From assembly GCF_964273065.1 (NCBI RefSeq), contig NZ_OZ186815.1, forward strand, positions 3,658,001 to 3,722,000: a stretch of DNA of 64,000 nucleotides, written 5' to 3'. The position numbers and the translations under genes were made by a program. Under the pieces are notes generated by a model. It saw nothing but the letters and a program-made list of their open reading frames with translations, made no database searches and had not been told where the DNA came from. This document shows positions 56,241-64,000 of this stretch, piece by piece. Each line of letters starts with the position of its first letter. The first letter of the stretch is position 1. The stretch is from Nocardiopsis dassonvillei_B. Its GTDB lineage: Bacteria > Actinomycetota > Actinomycetes > Streptosporangiales > Streptosporangiaceae.

Positions 56241-56420
56241 TTATCCCCGGCTTGCCGCCGGGTTATCCACACGGTTTTCCACAGGACTGCGGCCAGCCTG
56301 TGGATAACCCGGGGTAATCAGCCCCAGGATCACCCGAATCACCCGCGGCCTGTGCTCGCATTTCCGCTTTGACGTGCGAGAACGTCGTCAGGAGCGATCC
56401 TGTGCACAGCCTGTGGAAAA
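56241..56420. other. cluster of DnaA boxes in convergent intergenic gap
   Basis: Perfect TTATCCACA boxes lie at 56263-56271 (plus) and 56299-56307 (minus), 8-of-9 boxes TTTTCCACA at 56275-56283 (plus) and 56412-56420 (minus), and a weaker TTATCCCCG at 56241. The two perfect boxes form a 12-bp inverted repeat (GGGTTATCCACA) that could also act as a terminator stem for the clamp gene. Both flanking genes end here, so promoter control is unlikely. Confidence 0.7.
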
Positions 56421-56502
56421 CTCCGCGCAACCGGACCCTTTCCGGCGTTGCGAATCACCATAAAACAGGACAATTTGCTCGGTTGGTGTGAACCGGACTC
56501 CG

Positions 56503-57333
56503 TCACTCGCTCGTGGGCAGAGAGGATGAAGCCCCACCCGTTACGGACGTCTCCAGGCCGAGCTGCGCCTGCCGCCCCCGCTGGTACCCCGCCCGGGCCC
56601 CGGCGGCACTGTGCGTCCGCTCGGGCCGGTGCTTGCGCAGCTGCGGGAACTGCTTCTGGAACTCCTCCTGGACCCGGTGCACGTCGGCGCGCAGCACCAG
56701 TTCCGCACCGCGCCGCGACGCCACCTCGTTCTCGGCGGCCGAACCGGTGCCGGTCGGCTGCGCCATCTCCTGGAGGCGGCGGCGGAACTCGCGGATGCGC
56801 TCGGCGACCGCCTGCCCGTAGGCCCGCACGAACGAGCGGTAGTACCGCTTGCGCTCGGTCTCCAGCTCGGAGCGCGTGTAGTTGCGCAGCTCCCGGATAT
56901 CGGTCACGTGCCCCGAACTCATGAACTTCGCCGACGACTCCATCTGCATGGAGATCGAGGGCATGAGCATGCGCAGCGCGTCCAGCGCGCTCACCGTCCC
57001 CACCAGGATGAGCACCCTGTCGGTGTTCTCCGAGGAGTTGCCGCGGACCGCCGACTGGCAGCCGTAGGCGGCGGCGATGTCGGCCAGCGCCCGCACCCGC
57101 GCCTTGCCGTGGCCGCCCACCCCCGAGACGGTGTAGTCCATGCGTCCGATCGCGTCGGGCTCCTCGCCCCGCTCGGCGCGGGCCTCGGCCTCCGCGATCG
57201 CGTGGCGGGTCATCAGCTCGGCGGCCTTGGCGGTGAACGCCTGGCTCTCGGCATCAGTGACCGAGGGGTCCTCCGCCATGCGGAGGAGCCCTCGGACCCG
57301 CTCGACCATCTTCTGACGAGCAGCTTCAGTCAT
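56503..57333 (-). CDS. DUF2786 domain protein
   Basis: A 276-residue protein. Residues 1-45 form the DUF2786 domain (KMVERVRGLLRMAEDPSVTD, EAQAFTAKAAELM-like SQAFTAKAAELM). A middle region of about 200 residues has IREFRRRLQEM-type charged helices, and the C-terminus is basic and Arg/Gln-rich. DUF2786 genes occur widely in actinobacteria and phages without a known activity. It ends in the DnaA-box gap, convergent with the clamp gene. Confidence 0.8.
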   Translation of the reverse strand: MTEAARQKMVERVRGLLRMAEDPSVTDAESQAFTAKAAELMTRHAIAEAEARAERGEEPDAIGRMDYTVSGVGGHGKARVRALADIAAAYGCQSAVRGNSSENTDRVLILVGTVSALDALRMLMPSISMQMESSAKFMSSGHVTDIRELRNYTRSELETERKRYYRSFVRAYGQAVAERIREFRRRLQEMAQPTGTGSAAENEVASRRGAELVLRADVHRVQEEFQKQFPQLRKHRPERTHSAAGARAGYQRGRQAQLGLETSVTGGASSSLPTSE

Positions 57334-57397
57334 CGGCGCCCGGTTGCTCCCGTAGGTGTGTTCTCCCTCTTCCGCACCTGGGCGGAAAACACCGAGC

Positions 57398-57796
57398 CTA
57401 CTTCTTGTCGCCGAGTACCATCGCGATCACTCCCACGGTCGCCCAGATCGCGAGCGCGGCGAACAGGCCGCCGAACAGGCTGAGGGAGAGGATCCCGTAG
57501 CCCACACCGCCCACCACGGCGGGCACCGCGGCGTAGCGGAAGGGGTAGTTGGCCGCGTAGCGGCGTCCGCGCCGGTCGGACTTCTTGCTGATCACTCCGC
57601 CGACACCGCCGACGAGGGAGAAGAAGATCACGGCCGCGCCCAGGCCCGACATGACCGCGGGGAGCAGCCCGCCGCCCAGGCTGAGCAGGAAGAAGAGGGC
57701 GCCGCCCGCGGCGCCGCCCAGCACGGACGTCGTCCAGGGCCAGATCATCGTCGCCGAGGCGACGGGAGTGAATGCGTTACCGCGCTCCAGCGTCAT
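57398..57796 (-). CDS. small polytopic membrane protein
   Basis: A 132-residue protein with four hydrophobic segments: SVLGGAAGGALFFLLSLGGG, AVMSGLGAAVIFFSLVGGVG, FRYAAVPAVVGGVGYGILSL and FGGLFAALAIWATVGVIAMV. The start at 57794-57796 follows GGAGCGGTGGAC; an upstream in-frame ATG adds 20 residues. It lies 64 bases after the DUF2786 gene's start on the same strand. Function unknown. Confidence 0.7.
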   Translation of the reverse strand: MTLERGNAFTPVASATMIWPWTTSVLGGAAGGALFFLLSLGGGLLPAVMSGLGAAVIFFSLVGGVGGVISKKSDRRGRRYAANYPFRYAAVPAVVGGVGYGILSLSLFGGLFAALAIWATVGVIAMVLGDKK

Positions 57797-58119
57797 GTCC
57801 ACCGCTCCAGTCGTTCGCGTGACGACCGCTCTGGGCCGGGCCGTCTCCACCAGCATGCAATGCCCCGGGCCGCGCGCACATCAGGGCACATCCCTGACTT
57901 ACCCCGGAGTGTCCGGCGGCGCACCCCGCGGGGCGGCCTGTGGACGGACGGAGGAGCGCGGACCACGACCGGTCAACGAACGGCACGCGCCGGAAGTGCC
58001 CGGCGTGCGGTACGGCCGTGCGTCCCGGGGCCCGACCCGCGGGCCGCGGCTCACGACCCTGAGGAGTACCCCAGGAGGACCGGGGGGAGCACACCATGGG
58101 CCGGAACGCGCCGGGTGCC

Positions 58120-58134
58120 TAGCGTTTCCGTATG
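58120..58134 (+). promoter_or_regulatory. leaderless promoter of serine hydrolase gene
   Basis: TAGCGT, six bases, then ATG at 58132. Confidence 0.5.
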
Positions 58135-59769
58135 ACCCTCCCCGCGTCCGCCAGGGGCGCCGTCCCCGCCGACCCCCGCCCCGCCCGCCACGGCGGACCC
58201 GCAGGCCCCCTCCGCGCCGTGTCGTCCGCTCTCGGGGCCTGCGCGCTGCTGCTCCTGTCCGCGGCCCCCGCCGCGGCCGACCCTCCCGACGCCCCGCCCC
58301 CCGCCGCCGGAACAGACCCGGCCGCACCGGCACCGGAGGCCGTCGACGCCCTGGTGGAGGCCTACCGGGAGGCGACCGGCCTGCCCGGGGCGGCGGTGGT
58401 CCTGACCCGCGGCACGGACGTCGTGCACGTGGGCGGCTACGGCACCACCCCGGACGGCACCCCGGTCACCGGCCGCACGCCCATGGCCCTGGCATCGGTC
58501 AGCAAGTCGTTCACCGCCCTGGCGGTCCTCCGGCTGGCCGAGGCGGGGGAACTGGACCTGGACGACCCGGTGCGCGAGCACCTGCCCGAGTTCACGATGG
58601 CCGATCCCCGCGCGGAGCGGATCACCGTGCGTCAGCTGCTCGACCAGACCTCCGGCATGTCCGACACCGAGTTCGCCTCCTACAGCCGGGGCCGGGAGAC
58701 CCTCACCCTGCGCGGGTCGGTGGCCGACCTGCGCGATGTCCGCCTGGCGGCCGAGCCCGGTACCCGCTGGGAGTACCACAACCCGAACTACCAGGTCGCC
58801 GCCCGGCTGGTCGAGGTTGTCGGCGGACGGCCCTTCGCCGACCACCTGCGCGAGGAGGTGTTCGCCCCGCTCGGTATGGACGCCACCACGACGATCGACA
58901 CGGACCTGGACCTGCCCGCCGACGCGCGGGGCCACATCGTCGTGCTCGGCCTGGCCCTCCCCGCGGACGAGCCGCCCGGGTTCGGGAACGGCTCCGGCGG
59001 AGTCGTCGGCAGCGCCGAGGACATGGGGGCCTGGCTCATCGCCCACAGCACCGGGGGGCGGGGGCCGGGCGGAGCGGAGACGGGCCTGCTGTCGCCCGGG
59101 GGCTTCGAGGAGCTGCACACCCCTTCGGAGGCGTCCGGCTCCTACGCGCTGGGGTGGTCGCTGGGGGAGACCGCCTCCGGCGCCCCCGTCGTGGAGCACA
59201 GCGGGCAGATCATGACCGCCACCTCCCACCAGGCCCTGCTGCCGGACAGCGGATACGGCATCGCCGTCATGGCCAACAGCGGTACCTCCGGCGCGGGGGC
59301 GAGCGGCCTGGCCGACGCGCTCATCGAACTCGTGGACTCCGGTGCGGCTCCGGAACGGCCGGGGGACGAGGGGGCGTGGGCGGCGTGGACCGACGCGGCA
59401 CTGCTCTCCCCGGCCGTCGCGGCCGTGCCCCTCGGCGTCCGCGGTGTGCGCCGGGCGGGCGGCTGGGCGCTCGCCCGCTCGGGCCGGCCGCGGTGGGCGA
59501 CGGCGGTGCGCCTGCTGCCGTACGCCCTGCCGCCGACCCTGTTCGTGAGCCTGCACGAGGTGCTCGGATGGCTGTTCCAGGGGCGTGACATGGCCTGGTT
59601 CCAGCCGCCCTACCTCTTCCCCGCGTTCTGGGCGGCGCTGGCCGTGTGCTCCCTGGGCTGCTGCGCGGTGCTCGCGGCCCGGGTCGGGCACCTCGCGGCG
59701 GTGGCGGGGGCGGGCCGCCCGCGGAACCCGGACCGGTCCCCGGCCGGAGCCGCGGCCCCCGACCGCTGA
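58132..59769 (+). CDS. beta-lactamase-family serine hydrolase with C-terminal membrane helices
   Basis: A 545-residue exported class C/PBP-type serine hydrolase. A signal sequence (about 20-50) precedes the domain. SxxK is in ALASVSKSFTALAV (catalytic Ser), the YxN motif is in WEYHNPNYQVA, and the third box is VVEHSGQIMT (HSG instead of KTG). A C-terminal region of about 140 residues holds two or three hydrophobic helices (ALPPTLFVSLHEVLGWLF and FWAALAVCSLGCCAVLAARV). It is probably an esterase or D,D-peptidase-like enzyme, as in many actinobacteria; beta-lactamase activity is not implied. Confidence 0.88.
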   Translation: MTLPASARGAVPADPRPARHGGPAGPLRAVSSALGACALLLLSAAPAAADPPDAPPPAAGTDPAAPAPEAVDALVEAYREATGLPGAAVVLTRGTDVVHVGGYGTTPDGTPVTGRTPMALASVSKSFTALAVLRLAEAGELDLDDPVREHLPEFTMADPRAERITVRQLLDQTSGMSDTEFASYSRGRETLTLRGSVADLRDVRLAAEPGTRWEYHNPNYQVAARLVEVVGGRPFADHLREEVFAPLGMDATTTIDTDLDLPADARGHIVVLGLALPADEPPGFGNGSGGVVGSAEDMGAWLIAHSTGGRGPGGAETGLLSPGGFEELHTPSEASGSYALGWSLGETASGAPVVEHSGQIMTATSHQALLPDSGYGIAVMANSGTSGAGASGLADALIELVDSGAAPERPGDEGAWAAWTDAALLSPAVAAVPLGVRGVRRAGGWALARSGRPRWATAVRLLPYALPPTLFVSLHEVLGWLFQGRDMAWFQPPYLFPAFWAALAVCSLGCCAVLAARVGHLAAVAGAGRPRNPDRSPAGAAAPDR

Positions 59770-59800
59770 GGCCCGGGTCCGGCCAGGACGCCCGCCCGGC

Positions 59801-60286
59801 TCAGCCCGCCGTCTCCACGGCCTGCCGCAGGTCCGCCACCAGGGTGGGCCACGCCGACCGGAACGCGGGCAGCAGCGGCAGCGACTCCGCCTCCGCCACC
59901 GGCACCCACCGGACCTCGAGGCTCTCCTCGTTGCCGGGGGAGAAGGGAGCCAGCTCCGGCACGCTCAGCAGGAACGTGTCGTACCGCCACACCGCCAGGT
60001 CGTGCTCGTGCACGCCCACCACGGTGTACCCGCCGAGGTCGCCCGCGATCTCCTCACGGAACTCCCGGACCGCGGCCTCCAGCGGCGTCTCGTCGCGGTT
60101 GCGCGCACCGCCGGGGATGCCCCACATGCCGCCCATGTGCGTCCACTCGGCGCGGTGCTGGAGCAGCACATGTCCGCTTCCGGCCACGTCGGTCCCGTAC
60201 AACAACAGCCCCGCGGCCCCGTAGACTCCCCAGCGCCTGGACCCGTCCGGCAGGTGCACCCAGCCGTTGCCGTCGCCGTCCTCCAT
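59801..60286 (-). CDS. Nudix hydrolase
   Basis: A 161-residue Nudix protein that cleaves nucleoside diphosphates linked to another moiety. The Nudix box GGARNRDETPLEAAVREFRE followed by EI fits GX5EX7REUXEEXGU, although the final Gly position is displaced (EEIAGDL). AGGAGGG precedes the ATG at 60284-60286. It is divergent from the polytopic membrane protein. Substrate unknown. Confidence 0.9.
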   Translation of the reverse strand: MEDGDGNGWVHLPDGSRRWGVYGAAGLLLYGTDVAGSGHVLLQHRAEWTHMGGMWGIPGGARNRDETPLEAAVREFREEIAGDLGGYTVVGVHEHDLAVWRYDTFLLSVPELAPFSPGNEESLEVRWVPVAEAESLPLLPAFRSAWPTLVADLRQAVETAG

Positions 60287-60402
60287 CAAGCCCTCCTGAA
60301 TTCCCGCGCGCCCGGCACCCGCGCGCCGGCCGCACCGCCCGCGACCGGAAGCCGGACGCGGTCCGCCGGGCCTCTCCACAGCCCTCTACTCTTCGAGAAC
60401 CG

Positions 60403-61710
60403 ATGGTCCGCTCGACGACTTCCGCAGCCCTCCTGCCCGTGTACGCACTCAGTCTGGCCGCACGCTACTGGGTCCCCCTCCTGTGCGTCCACACCGTGGG
60501 CATGCTGGTGCACACGGTGTTGATGCGCGGCCTGGTGCGCCTGGCCGGTGTCGAGCAGACGCTCTCCATGGCGGGCCTGGGCCTGACCCTGCTGGTCACC
60601 CTGGTCACGTTCGTGATCATGTTCCAGCTGCTGCGCCCGGGGCTGCCCATGATCGACGCCGAGCTGAGCTCGGAGGTGGTCCGGGAGGACAAGCGCGGCT
60701 TCGCCGAGCGCGAGCGCCGGGTGGTGGACGGGGTGGCCCTGGCGATCCTGCCGTTCCTGCTGTTCTACGCGGCCTGGGGGCTGATCCGCGAACAGTACGA
60801 CGTCTACAGCATCGCCCTGATCAACAGCGGCGGGCTGGAGGCGTTCGCGGCGCCCCTGCAGGTGCCCTGGTACGGCCTGCCGCTGGTCGTGGCCGTATCC
60901 GCGTGGCTGCTGCGCAAGCTCTGCTCGCACCTCTACCGGAAGCGGCACAGCGCCGTCCTGGGCGTGCTCACCGCCCTGTTCGAGGGCGTGTGGGTGTTCA
61001 TGTTCCTGTTCTCCCTGGGATCGGCCATCACCCAGGCGGAGCTGTGGCTGACCGGCCGGGTCTTCTGGGTCGAGATCCAGAGCGGGGCCAGGGACGTGCT
61101 GAACGGGGTCGGCGGTCTGATCGGCCGGCCCGACCTGTACGACCAGATCCGGGTCTGGCGGGCCGCCGTGTGGAAGGCCGTCTCAGCGGGGTTCGTGGGA
61201 CCGCTGCTGTGGCTGACGATCGCCGCGGTGATCTACCGCGCCCAGGTCGACGACCACGACAGCGTTTTCGAGGAGCGCCGCGCCCGCGGCACCTTCGACC
61301 GGGCGGTCAACCGGCTGGCCGGCACCGGGCGCTTCTTCGACCGGATCCTCGGCGGGGACCTCAAGGACCAGCTGTACCCGTGCCTGAACGCGCTGCGCTT
61401 CGTCCTGCTCCTCGGGCCGGTGTTCTACCTGTCGTACTCCCTGTACTTCGTCCTGCTGGAGGTCGCGTTCACCCGGCTGCACCGGCTGGTGTTCCTCCTG
61501 GGCGGACCGGGCCCGCTGCACGCCGAGTGGTGGCCGTGGCTGCAGCCCATCGACTTCGCGGTGACCTCCCTGCACATGCTGATGCGGGTGTGCCTGCTGG
61601 CGGCCGCTTTCGAGATCGCTCTGCGCAGGGCCGAGGAGGACAGCGTCGGGCGCCGGGTGCGCCGGGCCGCGACGCACGTCCCCTCCCGCAGCTCCCGCCA
61701 CGCCCGCTGA
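60403..61710 (+). CDS. hypothetical polytopic membrane protein
   Basis: A 435-residue integral membrane protein with about seven or eight helices, including LGLTLLVTLVTFVIMFQLL, LALAILPFLLFYAAWGLI, LGVLTALFEGVWVFMFLFSL, LLWLTIAAVIYRA and LRFVLLLGPVFYLSYSLYFV. Charged loops (EERRARGTFDRAVNRLAGTG) are cytoplasmic-like. No catalytic motif is apparent. A TACTCT box lies ten bases before the ATG. It ends six bases from the convergent exported-protein operon, so both may share function or just position. Not recognised. Confidence 0.75.
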   Translation: MVRSTTSAALLPVYALSLAARYWVPLLCVHTVGMLVHTVLMRGLVRLAGVEQTLSMAGLGLTLLVTLVTFVIMFQLLRPGLPMIDAELSSEVVREDKRGFAERERRVVDGVALAILPFLLFYAAWGLIREQYDVYSIALINSGGLEAFAAPLQVPWYGLPLVVAVSAWLLRKLCSHLYRKRHSAVLGVLTALFEGVWVFMFLFSLGSAITQAELWLTGRVFWVEIQSGARDVLNGVGGLIGRPDLYDQIRVWRAAVWKAVSAGFVGPLLWLTIAAVIYRAQVDDHDSVFEERRARGTFDRAVNRLAGTGRFFDRILGGDLKDQLYPCLNALRFVLLLGPVFYLSYSLYFVLLEVAFTRLHRLVFLLGGPGPLHAEWWPWLQPIDFAVTSLHMLMRVCLLAAAFEIALRRAEEDSVGRRVRRAATHVPSRSSRHAR

Positions 61711-61716
61711 ACCCTT

Positions 61717-63213
61717 CTAGTCCAGGGGCTCGGCCTCGAACACGAGGGAGTCGGGCCGGGGGCGGACGGGGTCGTCGGAGGTGTCGACGGTGACCTCGAA
61801 GCGCAGGTCCCCGACCGCGTCCGCGGGTACCAGGAACGACAGGATGATGGACTGCTCCTGCCCCGGGGCGATGGTCTCGCCGTCGGCGGTGGCGCAGCCG
61901 TAGGCTCCGTCGCCCGCCTCCTCGCCGAAGTCGCGCATGGAGAACAGGTGCGTGCGCTCCCAGGAGCGCCCCCGCCCGTCCACGGCCCGGAATTCACAGC
62001 TGTGGCGCAGCAGTTCGGCGGACTCCTCGTCGCCGGGGGTGACGCGGAAGCCGACGTCGAGGAGCTCCACCCCCTCGGGCGGGGGCTCCGACCCGCCCAG
62101 GAAGCCGGTGATGTAACCGGTAACCCGCCATTCGCTGCCCGCGAGTTCCGCGGTGTCGCCGACGTCCACGGGCCGCGGCTCGGGCGGGATCGCTCCGGCC
62201 TCGCGCCCGGCCCGGACCTCCGTCATGTAGGGCCAGACCAGCATCACGGGGAACAGCAGTACCAGGACCACCGCGTAGGGCAGGTGCAGGCGCTTCCACA
62301 GCGGACGGGCGTGCCGGACGGACCGGCCCCCGGCCCCGGTGGGCGGTGGCGGTCCGCCGGGGGCGCCGGCCGGGGGAGCGGGCTCTCCGTGGGCCGGGCG
62401 CCCGGGGCCGGGCGGGCCCCCGTACACCCCGGAGCCCGGGTGCGGTCCGGGGCGTGCGGGCCCGTCGAACGCCCCCCGTGCACGGTCTTCGCCGCGCGGG
62501 TCCTGCGATGGGTACGCCCCGGGGAGCCGCCCGCTCCCGGGCCGCTCCCCCGGGTACCCGCCGCCGTCCGGCGCCACAGGACCGTCCACGGGGTTCCGCG
62601 GTGCCCGGCGGCGCCCCCCGCGCGGGTACGCGTCCGAGCCCCGGCCCGGAGGAGTCCCCCCGTCGCCGGGTCCCTGTCCTCGGTGCCTTTCCACGCGCGG
62701 ATACCCGTCCGGGTCCGCACCGAAGGGCGCCCCTCCGGCCGGTGCCGCGCCGCTCCCGGGGCCCTGCGGTGCCCGGCGCGGTCCGCCGCGCGGGTCCTGC
62801 GGCGGGTACGCGTCCGGGGCCGGGCCGGAGGGCGCCTCCCCGTTGCCGGGTCCCTGTTCTCTGCGCCGTCCACCACGCGGGTCCTGCGGCGGGTACGCCC
62901 CGGAGGGCCGCCCGCCCCCGGGCCACTCCGCGGCTCCCGGAGCCCGGTCCACCGGCCCCGGCCGCCTCCGTACGGGACGGCGGGGGATCCGCCGGTCCGA
63001 CGGCTCGGGACGCCCCCCGGCCCCGGGCCCGGGGGCTCCCCCCGGATACCCGCCGTACCCGTCGGGCCGCCCCACCGGGGGCGGTCCGGCCGGCGGCCCG
63101 GGCACGCGGTACGGCGACGCGGGCGGCTCATCGCCGCCGGAGCCGCCACCGGGCCCGCCGCCGCGACGGTCCCCGCGGCGGTCTCCGGGCTCCCCCGGCT
63201 CATTCGGACGCAT
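61717..63213 (-). CDS. single-pass membrane protein with long Pro/Gly/Arg-rich cytoplasmic region
   Basis: A 498-residue protein. Residues 1-320 are disordered and contain imperfect repeats of AYPPQDPRGGRR and related YP-x-DPRGG units. One helix (LHLPYAVVLVLLFPVMLVWP, about 332-352) then a 135-residue exported beta-rich domain with GSEWRVTGYITGFLGGS and SFRVTPGDEESAEL-type residues (DVGFRVTPGDEESAELLRH), two Cys (LRHSCEF, GAYGCAT) likely paired. It starts at 63211-63213 and overlaps the next gene by 14 bases. Function unknown. Confidence 0.75.
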   Translation of the reverse strand: MRPNEPGEPGDRRGDRRGGGPGGGSGGDEPPASPYRVPGPPAGPPPVGRPDGYGGYPGGAPGPGAGGRPEPSDRRIPRRPVRRRPGPVDRAPGAAEWPGGGRPSGAYPPQDPRGGRRREQGPGNGEAPSGPAPDAYPPQDPRGGPRRAPQGPGSGAAPAGGAPFGADPDGYPRVERHRGQGPGDGGTPPGRGSDAYPRGGRRRAPRNPVDGPVAPDGGGYPGERPGSGRLPGAYPSQDPRGEDRARGAFDGPARPGPHPGSGVYGGPPGPGRPAHGEPAPPAGAPGGPPPPTGAGGRSVRHARPLWKRLHLPYAVVLVLLFPVMLVWPYMTEVRAGREAGAIPPEPRPVDVGDTAELAGSEWRVTGYITGFLGGSEPPPEGVELLDVGFRVTPGDEESAELLRHSCEFRAVDGRGRSWERTHLFSMRDFGEEAGDGAYGCATADGETIAPGQEQSIILSFLVPADAVGDLRFEVTVDTSDDPVRPRPDSLVFEAEPLD

Positions 63214-63838
63214 CCGCCGGCTCCCCCGTGTCGCTCTCACCCATGTCGATCTCGGGCGCGGCCAGGACCACCGCGTCCGCCCCCGGCTCGGCGTCGACCC
63301 CGCCCAGGTCGATCTCCACCTGGGAGGACAGCCGGCGTTCGAACCCGGGCCGGTGCGTCAGCACCAGCGTCGGCCCGTCCAGGCGGTCGGCGGGCACCTC
63401 GAACACGAACGCCCCCCGCTGCGGGATGCCGGGGGAGAAGGTCGCCTGCTCCAGGGACGCCCAGAACCAGCCCCGCTCCTCGTAGACCACCCCGCCGGAC
63501 ATCCGCAGCTCAGCCGAGACCCCGTGGACCGTGTCCTCCAGGGCGTTCACCCGCGTCCACACGACCACCCACACCCCGTTGGCCGGAACCTTCTCGGGCT
63601 CCCCGATGACGCTGCCGGTCACCTCGATCTCGGCGGCGACGTCCACCCGGGTCACCTCGGCCTCGAACGCGCGGGTGGCCACCGCCGCCCCCCGCGCCCC
63701 CGCGGTCGCGACGGGCGCGACCAGCGCCTGCCCGGTGACGATGAAGCGCTGGGCGAAGAGGATCGCGGCGATCAGGCCCACGCACAGCACGAAGGCCAGG
63801 ACGCGGCGGCCGGGGCCGGAACGGGGCTTGGAGCGCAC
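63200..63838 (-). CDS. single-pass exported protein of same operon
   Basis: A 212-residue protein. A basic start (VRSKPRSGPGRR) precedes one helix (VLAFVLCVGLIAAILFAQRF) and a beta-rich outer domain (about 45-190) containing VWVVVWTRVNALEDTVHGVS and FVFEVPADRLDGPTLVLTH. GTG start with GGGAGGG three bases before the upstream gene's stop region. It resembles the outer domain of its neighbour in layout. Function unknown. Confidence 0.75.
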   Translation of the reverse strand: MRSKPRSGPGRRVLAFVLCVGLIAAILFAQRFIVTGQALVAPVATAGARGAAVATRAFEAEVTRVDVAAEIEVTGSVIGEPEKVPANGVWVVVWTRVNALEDTVHGVSAELRMSGGVVYEERGWFWASLEQATFSPGIPQRGAFVFEVPADRLDGPTLVLTHRPGFERRLSSQVEIDLGGVDAEPGADAVVLAAPEIDMGESDTGEPADASE

Positions 63839-63840
63839 GG

Positions 63841-64000
63841 TCAGCCCTCCCGGAGCGGAAGGTCGACCGTGCCGACGCTGGAACCGGGGATCGCGCTCCA
63901 CAGGAACCCGTTGCCGTCGGTCACGGTGATCTTCTCGGTCTGGCGCACGGTGATCCGGACCGCCTCGACCTCGTCGGGGGCGACACCGGAGGGCAGGGGC
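63841..64000 (-). CDS. protein of same operon, cut by window edge
   Basis: The last 52 residues are visible (EAVRITVRQTEKITVTDGNG, FLWSAIPGSSVGTVDLPLRE then G), ending at the stop 63841-63843. It is a beta-rich C-terminus, probably another exported membrane-anchored protein. The N-terminus lies beyond the window. Confidence 0.6.
   Translation of the reverse strand, partial: PLPSGVAPDEVEAVRITVRQTEKITVTDGNGFLWSAIPGSSVGTVDLPLREG

Noticed and set aside
56241..56420. Main chromosomal replication origin
   Set aside because: Only four strong DnaA boxes, and dnaA, recF and gyr genes are not adjacent; actinobacterial origins normally lie between dnaA and dnaN with many more boxes.

Overview
The window is high-GC actinobacterial chromosome. 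The 16S gene, the WhiB-family regulator, the Bpa proteasome activator, SSI-type inhibitor, DLW-39 peptide, CrgA and the fhaA-fhaB-pstP-rodA-pbpA-pknA-pknB cell-envelope cluster all point to Actinomycetes. The repertoire (DUF6230/DUF6114 pair, DUF5324, XRE-DUF5753, IS256) fits the Streptosporangiales, most likely Nocardiopsis or a relative. The genus is inference, not proven here. The order DLW-39, tRNA-Ala, ppiA, rhomboid, crgA, pkn/pbp cluster, tRNA-Leu resembles the origin-proximal part of many actinobacterial chromosomes.

Layout. 1-4.7 kb: a truncated acyl-CoA synthetase, then SigK and its RskA-type anti-sigma factor (overlapping genes), facing a membrane-anchored sulfite-oxidase-family molybdoenzyme and a tiny acidic, methionine-rich lipoprotein. 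This combination resembles proteobacterial hypochlorite-defence loci and is the strongest candidate for an undescribed system. 4.7-6.5 kb: a secreted beta-rich protein with a translationally coupled DUF6230-DUF6114 membrane pair. 6.9-12.8 kb: a complete rRNA operon (16S-23S-5S) with three tandem promoters and two terminators. 12.8-16.1 kb: a non-coding repeat island with 277-bp inverted arms around an intact IS256-family element. 16.1-18.2 kb: small regulators, an XRE-DUF5753 regulator flanked by matching GCTAG repeats, DLW-39 and tRNA-Ala.

18.2-25.4 kb: a sparse stretch with a YCII-like gene, a decayed VOC/ArsR pair, wblA, a DUF1707 protein, a DUF5324 protein, cyclophilin and rhomboid protease. 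25.4-35.3 kb: crgA and the seven-gene division and envelope-signalling cluster on the minus strand, ending at tRNA-Leu. In it, FHA adaptors and the PstP phosphatase counter the PknA/PknB kinases, while PbpA and RodA build peptidoglycan. 35.5-40 kb: a GH3 glycosidase with an operator-like element, TenA, a lipoprotein SSI-type inhibitor and a rhodanese. 40-43.3 kb: PAS-GAF histidine kinase, RsbW-like ATPase and STAS antagonist. 43.3-49.1 kb: glycosyltransferase, DUF4446, pheA, a small protein, serS, bpa and a quinone oxidoreductase.

49.2-54.4 kb: a MinD-like ATPase, two tandem-domain universal stress proteins, a VOC protein, a membrane protein and tRNA-Ser. 54.4-57.8 kb: a thioesterase, a DNA polymerase sliding-clamp gene followed by a cluster of DnaA boxes in a convergent intergenic gap, and DUF2786 and membrane proteins. 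57.8-64 kb: a serine hydrolase, a Nudix hydrolase, a polytopic membrane protein and an operon of single-pass exported proteins running off the end. Many plus-strand genes show a TANNNT box 6-7 bases before the start codon and no Shine-Dalgarno, so leaderless transcription is common in this region.
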